Virus record (IMG/VR): IMGVR_UViG_3300025137_000074 | Location: 1 to 43,021 of that record | Reading direction: 5' to 3' (one strand) | Length of the DNA stretch: 43,021 bases | DNA from: a virus | Shown here: positions 1 to 6,809 of the stretch, in pieces | How the letters are laid out: each line of letters opens with the position of its first letter | Numbering within the stretch: the first letter of the stretch is position 1 | Position numbers and translations under genes: made by a program | Notes under the pieces: generated by a model | Told to the model about the DNA's origin: nothing | Databases searched by the model: none | The model's input: only the letters and a program-made list of their open reading frames with translations

Positions 1-389
1 TATTGTGTTAAACTTGAATCTGAGGGTGTAGATAAACTAACATCCATTCCTGTCAGACCGCCACCACCGCCTGATGCTAAATTACCTAACGAATTCCAAG
101 TTAAATTACCCGAGCCATCGGTGGTTAAAACATAGTCTGCACTTCCGCCGCCAATAGTAATATTAGTTGCGTCTGTACCTAAGTCTAAGTCACCGGCTAC
201 ACTTCTAATTGCAGATCCGCTAATCGTTACATTATCTGCTTGTAATGTTGTTGTGGGGGTTGATGTTCCTATACCTATTCGACTGTTTGCTACGTCGAGG
301 TATAATAAATCTGTTTCAAATGATAGATCTGTGCCTAATCTCTCAAGATTATTCTTGAGCATAGCACCAGAAATTCTTCCTATTGCCAT
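1..389 (-). CDS. Partial tail-fibre/appendage protein (C-terminus beyond window)
   Basis: An open frame runs from an ATG at 389 to the left edge of the window with no stop, so only the first ~129 residues are visible. The N-terminus begins MAIGRISGAMLKNNLERLG and is followed by LLYLDVANSRIGIGTSTP, a motif common at the start of trimeric fibre or tail-spike-type proteins of marine T4-like phages; a Gly-rich stretch (GGGGGLTG) follows. A perfect T4-type late promoter TATAAATA lies 54 bases upstream (443-450, minus strand), and the leader contains a GC-rich hairpin. It is the last visible gene of a run of fibre-like genes downstream of the capsid genes. Fibre identity is inferred from composition and motif style; receptor and exact location on the virion are unknown. 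Confidence 0.7.
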   Translation of the reverse strand, partial: MAIGRISGAMLKNNLERLGTDLSFETDLLYLDVANSRIGIGTSTPTTTLQADNVTISGSAIRSVAGDLDLGTDATNITIGGGSADYVLTTDGSGNLTWNSLGNLASGGGGGLTGMDVSLSTPSDSSLTQ

Positions 390-442
390 TTTATTCTCTT
401 CCTACACCACTGTTCATTCCCGGGTGTGCCTGGGTATAATGT

Positions 443-450
443 TATTTATA
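443..450 (-). promoter_or_regulatory. T4-type late promoter TATAAATA
   Basis: Read on the minus strand this is a perfect TATAAATA, the late promoter element read by gp55-type sigma factors. It lies 54 bases upstream of the fibre gene starting at 389 and in the gap after the 147-aa gene, so it would give that fibre gene its own late transcript. Confidence 0.65.
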
Positions 451-470
451 CTTAGAAAACAAAAAGAAAT

Positions 471-914
471 TTATATAGCAGTTACACTATCAAAACCTAC
501 AATACCGTAGATTCTATGTCCATTTGGTGGTGGACTTGTAAATGTAAGTGTTGTTGTGCCGGAAGTTGTATATGCTTGTCCTGGCTCTTGTACTACGTTT
601 CCAACTACTATAACAACGGCTTGATCACTAATAGGTGCAGTTGCAAAGAAACTTGTAAATGCTGTTGTAGTTCCGTCGCCTGTTGCTACTGATGTTTTTG
701 TAATTGCGGCATTTCCTGCGCCGGCTACGTTAGTGTATTGCGTTCCGTCATAAACTTCTAATACAGTATTATCGGTATTATATCTAATTTCTCCAATTAA
801 AGGATCTGAACTTCTTTCTGCCGATGTACCAACTGCAAGTTGTGTACCTGCATCCAAAGGTCCTTTAATTAAATTAGATGATGGAATTGAAAACTGCTTT
901 ACAAAGTTTGCCAT
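471..914 (-). CDS. Small fibre/appendage structural protein, 147 aa
   Basis: This 147-residue protein has two recognisable phage-fibre elements. Residues ~40-65 carry the GEIRYNTDNTVLEVYDG motif seen in many phage tail-fibre and structural proteins. The C-terminal half carries the beta-sandwich-like pattern V-V-V-G-N-V-V-x(12)-T-L-T-F-T-x-P-P-x-G, which recurs several times in the 4167-aa baseplate protein of this window. There is no signal peptide, membrane segment or enzyme motif. It sits 1 base downstream of the 102-aa gene stop and is probably co-transcribed with it from the promoter upstream of 2034. The structural role is inferred; it could be a fibre tip, a head fibre or a neck appendage. 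Confidence 0.7.
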   Translation of the reverse strand: MANFVKQFSIPSSNLIKGPLDAGTQLAVGTSAERSSDPLIGEIRYNTDNTVLEVYDGTQYTNVAGAGNAAITKTSVATGDGTTTAFTSFFATAPISDQAVVIVVGNVVQEPGQAYTTSGTTTLTFTSPPPNGHRIYGIVGFDSVTAI

Positions 915-915
915 T

Positions 916-1224
916 TTATATACCTACATAACTTACAGTTGCAGTTACGGCAGTACCCGCACTTGCTTTTGCATGAATACTGTCACCATTTGCTAATACA
1001 ATCTTTTCTAAGTTTAACATATATGTGTCTTTAGCATTGATTGATATTTCTGAAATAAGTTGTGTAGTAGCCGATGCCGCTCCTGCATTTGGGACTGCAT
1101 AAACATCAACTGTTACTGCTGATGCACTTGTATTGCAAAAGAATATTACAGTTGTTGCAGTGTTTCCGGTACTGGTGTAAATTGCGGCAGTACTTGTTGT
1201 TAATTGAGCTTGTGCTAATGCCAT
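916..1224 (-). CDS. Small Ala/Thr/Ser-rich virion-type protein, 102 aa
   Basis: A 102-residue protein, rich in Ala, Thr, Ser and Val with no charged clusters, predicted to be almost all beta strand. It resembles small single-domain appendage proteins found among marine myovirus fibre genes. The segment TATTVIFFCNTSASAVTVDVYAV alternates hydrophobic and small residues as in a beta-sandwich (only part of a longer strand pattern). It lies 12 bases after the 265-aa gene and 1 base before the 147-aa gene on the same strand, so an operon of three appendage proteins is likely. I do not recognise a specific family; function is inferred from composition and neighbours. Confidence 0.6.
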   Translation of the reverse strand: MALAQAQLTTSTAAIYTSTGNTATTVIFFCNTSASAVTVDVYAVPNAGAASATTQLISEISINAKDTYMLNLEKIVLANGDSIHAKASAGTAVTATVSYVGI

Positions 1225-1236
1225 TATTGTTACCTT

Positions 1237-2034
1237 TTAAAATATTAATCCAAAAGCAATCGCTTTTGATTTCGTTACTAGTTCGTCTGTTGTATCCTGA
1301 TTGGCAACAAACATGCCACTTCCACCATCTCCTGGTGTTTTAGCATATAATCTTGTTTCACCTGATTGTGCAGTTGGATTTACACTCTGTTCAGTTAATG
1401 TTAGTACTTCAGCAGTTTTTACTTCACCAGTTCCAGTTGTTGCTAGAATTAAATCCTCACCTGTTGCACTATTACTAATAGTGTTTCCAGATATAGATAC
1501 GTTTGCATATGAAAGTGTAGTTGATGTAACTTCCATTATTTGTGTTGCATCTAGTTCAAGAAAGAGCTTTATATCAGCGCCTGCATCAATAATTTCTAGT
1601 TTACTGTCACCTTCAGTAATTCTATCAACTATTGCTCCGCCACCACCTACTTGTGTATCAACATAACTTTTTGTTGCCACGTGAGCAGCCGCAGTTGGAT
1701 CTAGTGCTTGTATGTTTATATACGCACTTCCAAGTTTAGCATCGAATGTGTCGCCTGTTTCGTTAAACTGCCAAGTTGCATTGTCAGATGTTCCTCTGTC
1801 AATTTCAATACCTGCAGTTCCTGATGTAACAACTGCACCTGATTCTCCACTGTTTAGTATAAGTGTGTTATCTGTAACAGCAGTATCTGTTGTTGATACT
1901 GTAGTTTGTGTACCAGTTACATTCAAATTTCCATTGATAGTTACTGTTCCAGAATCAATTAATACTGTTCCGGTAGTGCCATCATTTGTGATTAAATCAT
2001 AATCACCATTAATTCTTTTAGTCGTTTTTGCCAT
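1237..2034 (-). CDS. Tail-fibre-like structural protein, 265 aa
   Basis: A 265-residue protein with repeating short beta-strand units. The N-terminal third reads as a fibre shaft (VTINGNLNVTGTQTTVSTTD, then DNTLILNSGE), a pattern widespread in structural proteins of marine T4-like phages. The middle holds the motif DPTAAAHVATKSYVDTQVGG, typical of phage fibre shafts, where it usually precedes a trimerising segment. The C-terminal part is Gly/Thr-rich. No enzymatic motif is visible. It is the first gene of a three-gene block (265, 102, 147 aa) behind an intrinsic terminator at 2096-2123 and a candidate late promoter at 2055-2062. The fibre call is firm from style; which fibre it is remains open. 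Confidence 0.75.
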   Translation of the reverse strand: MAKTTKRINGDYDLITNDGTTGTVLIDSGTVTINGNLNVTGTQTTVSTTDTAVTDNTLILNSGESGAVVTSGTAGIEIDRGTSDNATWQFNETGDTFDAKLGSAYINIQALDPTAAAHVATKSYVDTQVGGGGAIVDRITEGDSKLEIIDAGADIKLFLELDATQIMEVTSTTLSYANVSISGNTISNSATGEDLILATTGTGEVKTAEVLTLTEQSVNPTAQSGETRLYAKTPGDGGSGMFVANQDTTDELVTKSKAIAFGLIF

Positions 2035-2054
2035 TGTAATTCAGTCCTATATGC

Positions 2055-2062
2055 TATTTAGC
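2055..2062 (-). promoter_or_regulatory. Candidate late promoter GCTAAATA
   Basis: On the minus strand the octamer GCTAAATA lies 21 bases upstream of the 265-aa fibre gene and directly after a terminator that closes the previous unit. It matches the last seven positions of the T4 late element except A to C/T-type changes at its 5' side, so it is weaker evidence than the perfect copy at 443-450. Confidence 0.4.
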
Positions 2063-2095
2063 ATCTTATGAAACGTTATCTATATTACTTATGCT

Positions 2096-2123
2096 AAAAT
2101 AAAGTTGCCCCCGAAGAGGCAAC
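2096..2123 (-). terminator. Intrinsic terminator with UUCG tetraloop
   Basis: On the minus strand an 8-bp stem (GTTGCCTC pairing with GGGGCAAC, one G-U pair) closes a TTCG loop and is followed by TTTATTTT. It lies 20 bases beyond the stop of the 152-aa gene and upstream of the fibre block. UUCG-capped stems with a U-tract are classic Rho-independent terminators. Confidence 0.85.
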
Positions 2124-2143
2124 TCTAAGTTATCTATGACAGA

Positions 2144-2602
2144 TTAAGCGTCTTCTGTAAAGTCGTCATCATCTGTGTTAGCAACGTCATCGTCACCTGC
2201 TTCTTCAAGTTGTACTTTACCTGATGATGCGGCTGCAAAATCCCACTTTAATGATAAACCATTTAGTGCATTTGAACCTGTTGCACTTGGTTGTGCGGCT
2301 GTTATTTTACGAGCAGTAATTTTACTTACGCCATAAGTTTCACTGTCGCTACCGTCAACTGAAATTGACATTTCACCGGCTGCTAGAGCAGATGATAATT
2401 TACCAGTTGTTAGTGTGCAAGTGTGTGTTGTATCAGCAGTACCTGTTTCAGCACATACAAATTTCTTTGAACCTTTTTGCTTAATAATTGTACCTTCAAC
2501 CACAGCAGTACCATTGTGAAAGTTTACTTTAATTTCGCTCTTACCAGCAGTAGCACCTGCAACTGCACCTGTAAAAAGTCTCTTGTTTAGTGGACGTCCC
2601 AT
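2144..2602 (-). CDS. Virion-type protein of unknown function downstream of gp23, 152 aa
   Basis: A 152-residue protein starting MGRPLNKRLFTG and ending in a strongly acidic tail (residues ~135-152, mainly D and E). The body is beta-rich and Ala/Thr-rich with two cysteines (in FVCAETG and HTCTLTTG). There is no membrane segment or enzyme motif. It is a single-gene transcription unit: one terminator separates it from gp23 upstream, another closes it downstream, and a candidate late promoter lies at 2678-2685. Sitting next to the major capsid gene and having an independent strong unit suggests an abundant particle protein, possibly a capsid decoration or head-fibre protein. That role is inference only. 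Confidence 0.6.
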   Translation of the reverse strand: MGRPLNKRLFTGAVAGATAGKSEIKVNFHNGTAVVEGTIIKQKGSKKFVCAETGTADTTHTCTLTTGKLSSALAAGEMSISVDGSDSETYGVSKITARKITAAQPSATGSNALNGLSLKWDFAAASSGKVQLEEAGDDDVANTDDDDFTEDA

Positions 2603-2677
2603 TTGTTTCTCCTTAGTTACGTTCTATGTAATACGGGGTTGGTGCCCCATAAGTAAATGCTTATGCATCTACAAGTA

Positions 2678-2685
2678 TATTTAGT
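2678..2685 (-). promoter_or_regulatory. Candidate late promoter ACTAAATA
   Basis: On the minus strand ACTAAATA is followed by TACTTG and lies about 76 bases upstream of the 152-aa gene, just after the gp23 terminator. It has the TAAATA core and the expected position between a terminator and a gene, but is not a perfect T4 late element. Confidence 0.4.
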
Positions 2686-2688
2686 CAC

Positions 2689-2715
2689 AAAAAAGCAGGG
2701 CCTAAGCCCTGCTTT
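2689..2715 (-). terminator. Strong intrinsic terminator after gp23
   Basis: On the minus strand a perfect 10-bp stem (AAAGCAGGGC with GCCCTGCTTT) closes a TTAG tetraloop and runs into a T-tract of six. It lies 22 bases past the gp23 stop codon. The G+C core and U-tract make it the clearest terminator in the window, closing the head-gene transcript after the major capsid gene. Confidence 0.9.
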
Positions 2716-2736
2716 ATGTTTAACATATCTTAGTTA

Positions 2737-3960
2737 TTAACTGAATGATAGGTTAGCAACTGAAATGCTACCTAGGTAATCAGCGGCGTTACCAAGAGAG
2801 TTTGATGTGTTTGTTAGTGTTTGATAACCATAACGTGTCATAAAACCAACTACTGGCTCTAGACTTGCTGGATCAAGCACAACACCTGAACTCATTAGTG
2901 GAACGTATGGGCAGTAAAATGCTGCTGCATCTGTTTCACTTGAACCTTTGTAACCAACTAATACTGCTGTTGCATCAGAGGCATATGAGTCTACATAGAT
3001 TCTCATGCTACTGTTTAATGTTCCAACCATTTTAGTGTTTGTTGGTGCTTCAAAAGTACCTTCTGTTGTTCTAGCAAATGCTGAAGTTGATGCACTTTGT
3101 AGTACTGTAAGTGCCTGTGGACTTACAACTGCCCAGTTACCTGCGCCTCTACGTGTTCTTTGTGCAATCTTGTTACCTACACGATTCATTAATACTGCTA
3201 ATGCGGCATGCTCATCACCTACGTAAGTAGCTGTACCAGATACTGCAGCCTGATCATATGCGGCTGTGTTGGCGCCAAATGCGGAACCTGTACCAGCAGC
3301 TGCTAATGCTCTTAGACTTACAAGAATCTCTTGGTCGATTTCAGCAGTAATTTCTTGTGCTAATGCAGCCATAATTTCTGCTTCTACATCGATACCGTGG
3401 ATGCTTTGTGCGTCTTGAGCTGATTCAAAAGTCCAACGAGCTGATAACTTACGAGTTTTCGCAGTTACTGTCTCTTTTAGAATTTCGATACTCATTGTGT
3501 TTCCTGCTTTACCTTCTAAGTTAGCAGTTGCATCAGGGGCACCAGATGTTCCACTATCAACACCAGAATAACCTGCTGCGATTGCAGCTGGTGATAATGC
3601 TTCGTCACCTGCGGCTAAGTTAGAACCAGTTGAATCTTGTAACTGTGTAGCGGCATGGTCAGTCGCTGCATTGTACTTAACTCTTAGTGTGTGGATCTGT
3701 GAAACAGGTCCTGCCATTGGCTGAACACCAACGATTTCGTTAGCAATAACAGTTGGCATTACACGTCTGATTACAGGTAAAATTACCTTGTTTAGTACAC
3801 CAATGTCGCCGGCTGCAGTTGCACCTGCTGTTGCTGCTTCACTGATATATCTTTTGGTGTTTTCTAAAACAACACCCATATTTTTTCGCTTAGAACCTGC
3901 GAGGCCTTCTAAAAGGGCATCTTTTGTTTCGTCCCAGCGACTTTCGATTAAGTTAGACAT
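2737..3960 (-). CDS. gp23: Major capsid protein gp23
   Basis: This 407-residue protein is the T4 gp23-type major capsid subunit (HK97 fold) that forms the hexamers of the head. Recognisable segments are the N-terminal ESRWDETKDALLEGL, PVIRRVMPTVIANEIVGVQP, the motif ARWTFESAQDAQSIHGID, a long EITAEIDQEILVSLR helix and the C-terminal PYVPLMSSGVVLDP. At 407 aa it is shorter than T4 gp23 (521 aa), as usual for marine T4-likes. Residues 39-41 (I-S-E) match the (L/I)-x-E cleavage site of gp21 protease, so maturation after Glu41 is likely; that is inferred. It follows scaffold gp22 with a 26-base gap and is closed by a strong terminator. Confidence 0.97.
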   Translation of the reverse strand: MSNLIESRWDETKDALLEGLAGSKRKNMGVVLENTKRYISEAATAGATAAGDIGVLNKVILPVIRRVMPTVIANEIVGVQPMAGPVSQIHTLRVKYNAATDHAATQLQDSTGSNLAAGDEALSPAAIAAGYSGVDSGTSGAPDATANLEGKAGNTMSIEILKETVTAKTRKLSARWTFESAQDAQSIHGIDVEAEIMAALAQEITAEIDQEILVSLRALAAAGTGSAFGANTAAYDQAAVSGTATYVGDEHAALAVLMNRVGNKIAQRTRRGAGNWAVVSPQALTVLQSASTSAFARTTEGTFEAPTNTKMVGTLNSSMRIYVDSYASDATAVLVGYKGSSETDAAAFYCPYVPLMSSGVVLDPASLEPVVGFMTRYGYQTLTNTSNSLGNAADYLGSISVANLSFS

Positions 3961-3986
3961 TTTTATCGTCTCCTAGTTAAAATGTA

Positions 3987-5069
3987 TTATAAACCTGCTA
4001 AACGCTTGATTTCGATGATTTTGCCCTCATCTGAATCCTGCTTGGTTTCTTTTTTATTCCCAGTTACTTCTTTAGTTTCTGCTAAAACTTTATTAGTTGT
4101 TTTAGTGTCATTCTTAAGAACTGCTGGCAAATACTTGTTAAATGATGCGTCTAAACGATCAGTTGTAATTGATTCAAGTAATGAACTCATTACTTCTTTT
4201 TGATCTTTGTTCAAAGGTGCCATCATCTGTGATAACATTGAATCGCGGGCAATACGATCTTTAATTCTACGAATTTCGGCTTCTTTACTTTCAACTAGTG
4301 CTGATTTCTCATCAGTAGTCTTTGTAGATTCTGCCAATTTTGCTTTTACTTCTTCAACTTGCTTTTGCAAATCTTTGATATCCGCATTTTCATTTAAATG
4401 CGAAGTTGCAAACTCTGCCGCAAAAGTTTCAAATAGTTTACGTCCGAAGTTATTCTGACGTGCTTGTTCGATGTCTTCTTTTAGTTGAGTTAATTCGTTA
4501 TTGAGGTTCTCAGTTACTGTTTTCTGAACTAGTGTAGAAGCACGATCAATAAATTTAGTCTTTAATGACTCAATTTGTTTCTTGCCTTCTGCAACTAACT
4601 TGACCTTTGTTTCAACAACAGATTGCTTGTCCTTGTGGAACTCGCTAATTTCTTCTGCTAAAGCATTAACAACAAACTTTTGTAACTTATCAAGTGTACT
4701 AGCCTGTGCTTTACGGTCTTCGTTTAGTTCTGCTAACTCTTCTGCTAATTTGGTAGCCATAAAGCCTTCAAATTTTTCTGACTTTGTAGTCATCTTAGCA
4801 TTAAAGTTGACACGGTCTTCTTCGAGCTTTGTGCGTTCTGCAACGACTTGTTCGATTTCAGACTGTAGTCCTTCAGTAACCATTTTGTCTAGAGCCTCAA
4901 CCATTGTGTTTTTATCATGCTCGTAACGTCTTGAAAATTCTTCTCTTAATTCAGAGCGAATCTCTTCACGAGTCTCAGTTAACTTGGATTCCCAGGCTTC
5001 CTGAATCTCGGTCTTAGTTTCTTCATTTACAATACCGCTGTCAAGCAATGGTTTGAGTGCGTCAAACAT
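3987..5069 (-). CDS. gp22: Prohead core scaffold protein gp22
   Basis: A 360-residue, highly charged, almost wholly helical protein with long coiled-coil stretches (for example ELREEFSRRYEHDKNTMVEA and repeated K/E-rich heptads through residue ~280). It begins MFDALKPLLDSGIVNEETK, the typical start of gp22 scaffold proteins. In T4 gp22 forms the inner core around which gp23 assembles, and gp21 then degrades it. Several (L/I)-x-E tripeptides are present as potential cleavage sites. It lies directly between protease gp21 (5-base gap) and gp23, the canonical T4 order 21-22-23. The C-terminal ~40 residues are Thr/Lys-rich and low in complexity. Confidence 0.93.
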   Translation of the reverse strand: MFDALKPLLDSGIVNEETKTEIQEAWESKLTETREEIRSELREEFSRRYEHDKNTMVEALDKMVTEGLQSEIEQVVAERTKLEEDRVNFNAKMTTKSEKFEGFMATKLAEELAELNEDRKAQASTLDKLQKFVVNALAEEISEFHKDKQSVVETKVKLVAEGKKQIESLKTKFIDRASTLVQKTVTENLNNELTQLKEDIEQARQNNFGRKLFETFAAEFATSHLNENADIKDLQKQVEEVKAKLAESTKTTDEKSALVESKEAEIRRIKDRIARDSMLSQMMAPLNKDQKEVMSSLLESITTDRLDASFNKYLPAVLKNDTKTTNKVLAETKEVTGNKKETKQDSDEGKIIEIKRLAGL

Positions 5070-5074
5070 ATTGG

Positions 5075-5710
5075 TTAACTCCTTAGTTTAAGTTCTTTGA
5101 TTAGGCGTAAAGCCTCATCTCTTAAGTATTTTTGTACACGACTATCTTCTTGTGCCTCTCGCGCCACATCTAATGCTTTATGACCAAATTTCATGTTCAT
5201 TAAGCCTTCGTATATAGCTGTTGGGTATGCGTTTGGCGCCGATGGTTGTGCAACTACGTCGACTGTGACGATTTCGAAGTCGCTTACTTCTCCCGAAGCC
5301 TCATTGACATTGCCACTACCGCGGCTTGATACTCCCAACTTGACGCCACTGTCTAGCATTGTTCGTACTAGACTCCCCATTGGCGTAGGAAGTATTTTTA
5401 ATTTACCATAACCGTTTGGACCATCCATCCATGCATCGGTTATCATATGACATACTCGATCTAAGTTGATCTTTAAGTCATCTGGATGATCGACTTCTCC
5501 TAATACCGAGCTGCCTTCAGTAATTTGTTCATTTAGTGCCGAAACTGCCTTGGTAATTTCACTTACCGGATAGTTACGTCCGTTGGCGTTAGTAACGCCA
5601 CCTTGAATGCAAATGCCTTTAAGGAATAAATCCTTGCCATCATCTGAACTTTCTGTTATCAAGCGAGCTTGAGCAAATGTCAAATTCTCTTTTAAGTATA
5701 CTGAAGTCAT
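5075..5710 (-). CDS. gp21: Prohead maturation protease gp21
   Basis: A 211-residue serine protease of the T4 gp21 (peptidase U9/S80) family, which digests the scaffold and trims capsid proteins after (L/I)-x-E. The probable catalytic histidine is His75 in the segment GEVDHPDDLKINLDRV, and the nucleophile lies in the GVSSRGSG motif (Ser128/Ser129). The length matches T4 gp21 (212 aa). The N-terminus shows the family segment KGICIQGGVTNANGRNYP. The gene sits between the acidic core protein and gp22, with gaps of 11 and 5 bases. The family call is firm; the exact Ser and acidic partner would need alignment. Confidence 0.95.
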   Translation of the reverse strand: MTSVYLKENLTFAQARLITESSDDGKDLFLKGICIQGGVTNANGRNYPVSEITKAVSALNEQITEGSSVLGEVDHPDDLKINLDRVCHMITDAWMDGPNGYGKLKILPTPMGSLVRTMLDSGVKLGVSSRGSGNVNEASGEVSDFEIVTVDVVAQPSAPNAYPTAIYEGLMNMKFGHKALDVAREAQEDSRVQKYLRDEALRLIKELKLRS

Positions 5711-5721
5711 CTAAGTACTCC

Positions 5722-6450
5722 TTAGACTTTTTTCATGTCTGGCTTTGTTGTTCCACCCATGCTTTGTGATTTAGGTGTTGCTCCACCTTTTTCTTCTGCT
5801 GAACTAGAATTTTTGATTCCGCCTTTACCAGATTTTGCTACAGTTGATGTTGCATTATCATCATCACCACCTTTTGGTGCTGGTGCTTTTTCTGTGTACT
5901 CAACTACAACTTCTTCTGACTCTTCTACAGCGTCTGCATCTTCTTCAGTTGCTTCTTCTACTGCTTCTGACTCTTCTTCAGTTGCTTCTTCAACAGATTC
6001 CATTTCTGGCTCTTCTGTTTCTTCTGGCTCACCGTCATTCATTAACTCAGCGAATTCTGCCTTAAGTGCTTCAATTTCGTCGCCTAATTCATCAACCTTA
6101 TTTTCGGTATCAACTACACGATTTTCAATTTCGCCTTCTGCATGGTCTTCATCACTTGGAATATCCATTGCATCATTAACTTCGTCTTCAGCGCCTTCGA
6201 GGTCTTCGTCTTCTTCGTCGTCCTCTTCTCTTACGCCTTCTTCGTCTGCTTTGATATCATCAATAAAATTATCAACTTCATCACTGCTTACTTCGTCTAC
6301 AGACTCTTCTTCAACTGCTTCTTCACTGTTGATTAAGTTTCCATAAATTTCACGAGAATTTTCAATTACAATCTCGTGGAAAAGCTCGGAGGCTTTATCT
6401 TCTTCTTCATTGACCACTAGGTCAATTAATTGTTTCCATTTATCGCTCAT
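5722..6450 (-). CDS. Extremely acidic prohead-core-like protein (gp67/gp68 position), 242 aa
   Basis: A 242-residue protein dominated by Glu and Asp from residue ~40 to ~185, with short internal repeats (VEEATEE appears twice, EESEAVEE and variants around it). The N-terminal 35 residues look like a helical domain (WKQLIDLVVNEEEDKASELF). The C-terminal 50 residues change to Gly/Ser/Lys with a net positive charge. In T4 the genes between 20 and 21 are 67 and 68, which encode small acidic prohead core proteins; position and composition suggest the same role here, although this protein is larger than either. It has a possible own promoter (6491-6498). Sequence homology cannot be judged in such low-complexity sequence. 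Confidence 0.7.
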   Translation of the reverse strand: MSDKWKQLIDLVVNEEEDKASELFHEIVIENSREIYGNLINSEEAVEEESVDEVSSDEVDNFIDDIKADEEGVREEDDEEDEDLEGAEDEVNDAMDIPSDEDHAEGEIENRVVDTENKVDELGDEIEALKAEFAELMNDGEPEETEEPEMESVEEATEEESEAVEEATEEDADAVEESEEVVVEYTEKAPAPKGGDDDNATSTVAKSGKGGIKNSSSAEEKGGATPKSQSMGGTTKPDMKKV

Positions 6451-6490
6451 TTTCAGACTCCTATTAGGATATGTTTTATTATGGTAGTAA

Positions 6491-6498
6491 TATTTACT
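6491..6498 (-). promoter_or_regulatory. Tentative late promoter AGTAAATA
   Basis: On the minus strand AGTAAATA followed by TTAC lies 41 bases upstream of the acidic core protein gene, in the only gap of more than 100 bases in the head-gene block. The spacing agrees with the other late-like elements here but the 5' half is degenerate. Confidence 0.3.
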
Positions 6499-6588
6499 TA
6501 TGTTTTCAATAAAGGTAGGTATAAAGGCAAAAAAGTAGCACTTTTTGACATTTATATCGGGATAACTATAACTTGAACTAAAACTAAA

Positions 6589-6795
6589 CTATTCTGACCC
6601 GCCACTGCCGCCATATTGTAATTTTATACGTTTGAGCTTCTCGTATTCTTCAATTTTCTTTGCTTCACGAATACGACGCATTTTATTGATTTGCTCCAAG
6701 GTCAAACGGGATTTACGAGTATCACTTAGTTGTAGTGTACTATTATCGCTTTCGCCGTCTTGTCTATTCTTTTTAAAAAGATCATCTAGTTCCAT
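6589..6795 (-). CDS. Small basic/charged protein between gp20 and core protein, 68 aa
   Basis: A 68-residue charged, helical protein (MELDDLFKKNRQDGESDN at the start, then a K/R/E-rich helix LTLEQINKMRRIREAKKIEEY and a Gly/Ser tail). No membrane segment or enzyme motif is seen. It lies 14 bases downstream of portal gp20 on the same strand. In T4 the small prohead core gene 67 has this position, so a core or portal-associated role is plausible by synteny, but T4 gp67 is acidic and I see no convincing sequence match. The frame has a normal start with an AGGTAAATACTAAC leader and no obvious strong ribosome site. Confidence 0.65.
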   Translation of the reverse strand: MELDDLFKKNRQDGESDNSTLQLSDTRKSRLTLEQINKMRRIREAKKIEEYEKLKRIKLQYGGSGGSE

Positions 6796-6809
6796 GTTAG
6801 TATTTACCT

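Noticed and set aside
5735-6346. Serine-rich open frame of 203 codons on the plus strand
   Set aside because: It is the complement of the Glu/Asp-rich core protein gene; GAA and GAT codons read as TTC/TCT/TCA on the other strand keep it open. No promoter or ribosome site.
6529-6546. AAAAAGT/ACTTTTT hairpin as a terminator after the 68-aa gene
   Set aside because: The stem has a single G-C pair; too weak to call, though a T-run is present on the minus strand.
6801-6808. GGTAAATA on the minus strand as a late promoter for the 68-aa gene
   Set aside because: It is only 5 bases from the ATG and overlaps the gp20 end, so a transcript would have no leader.
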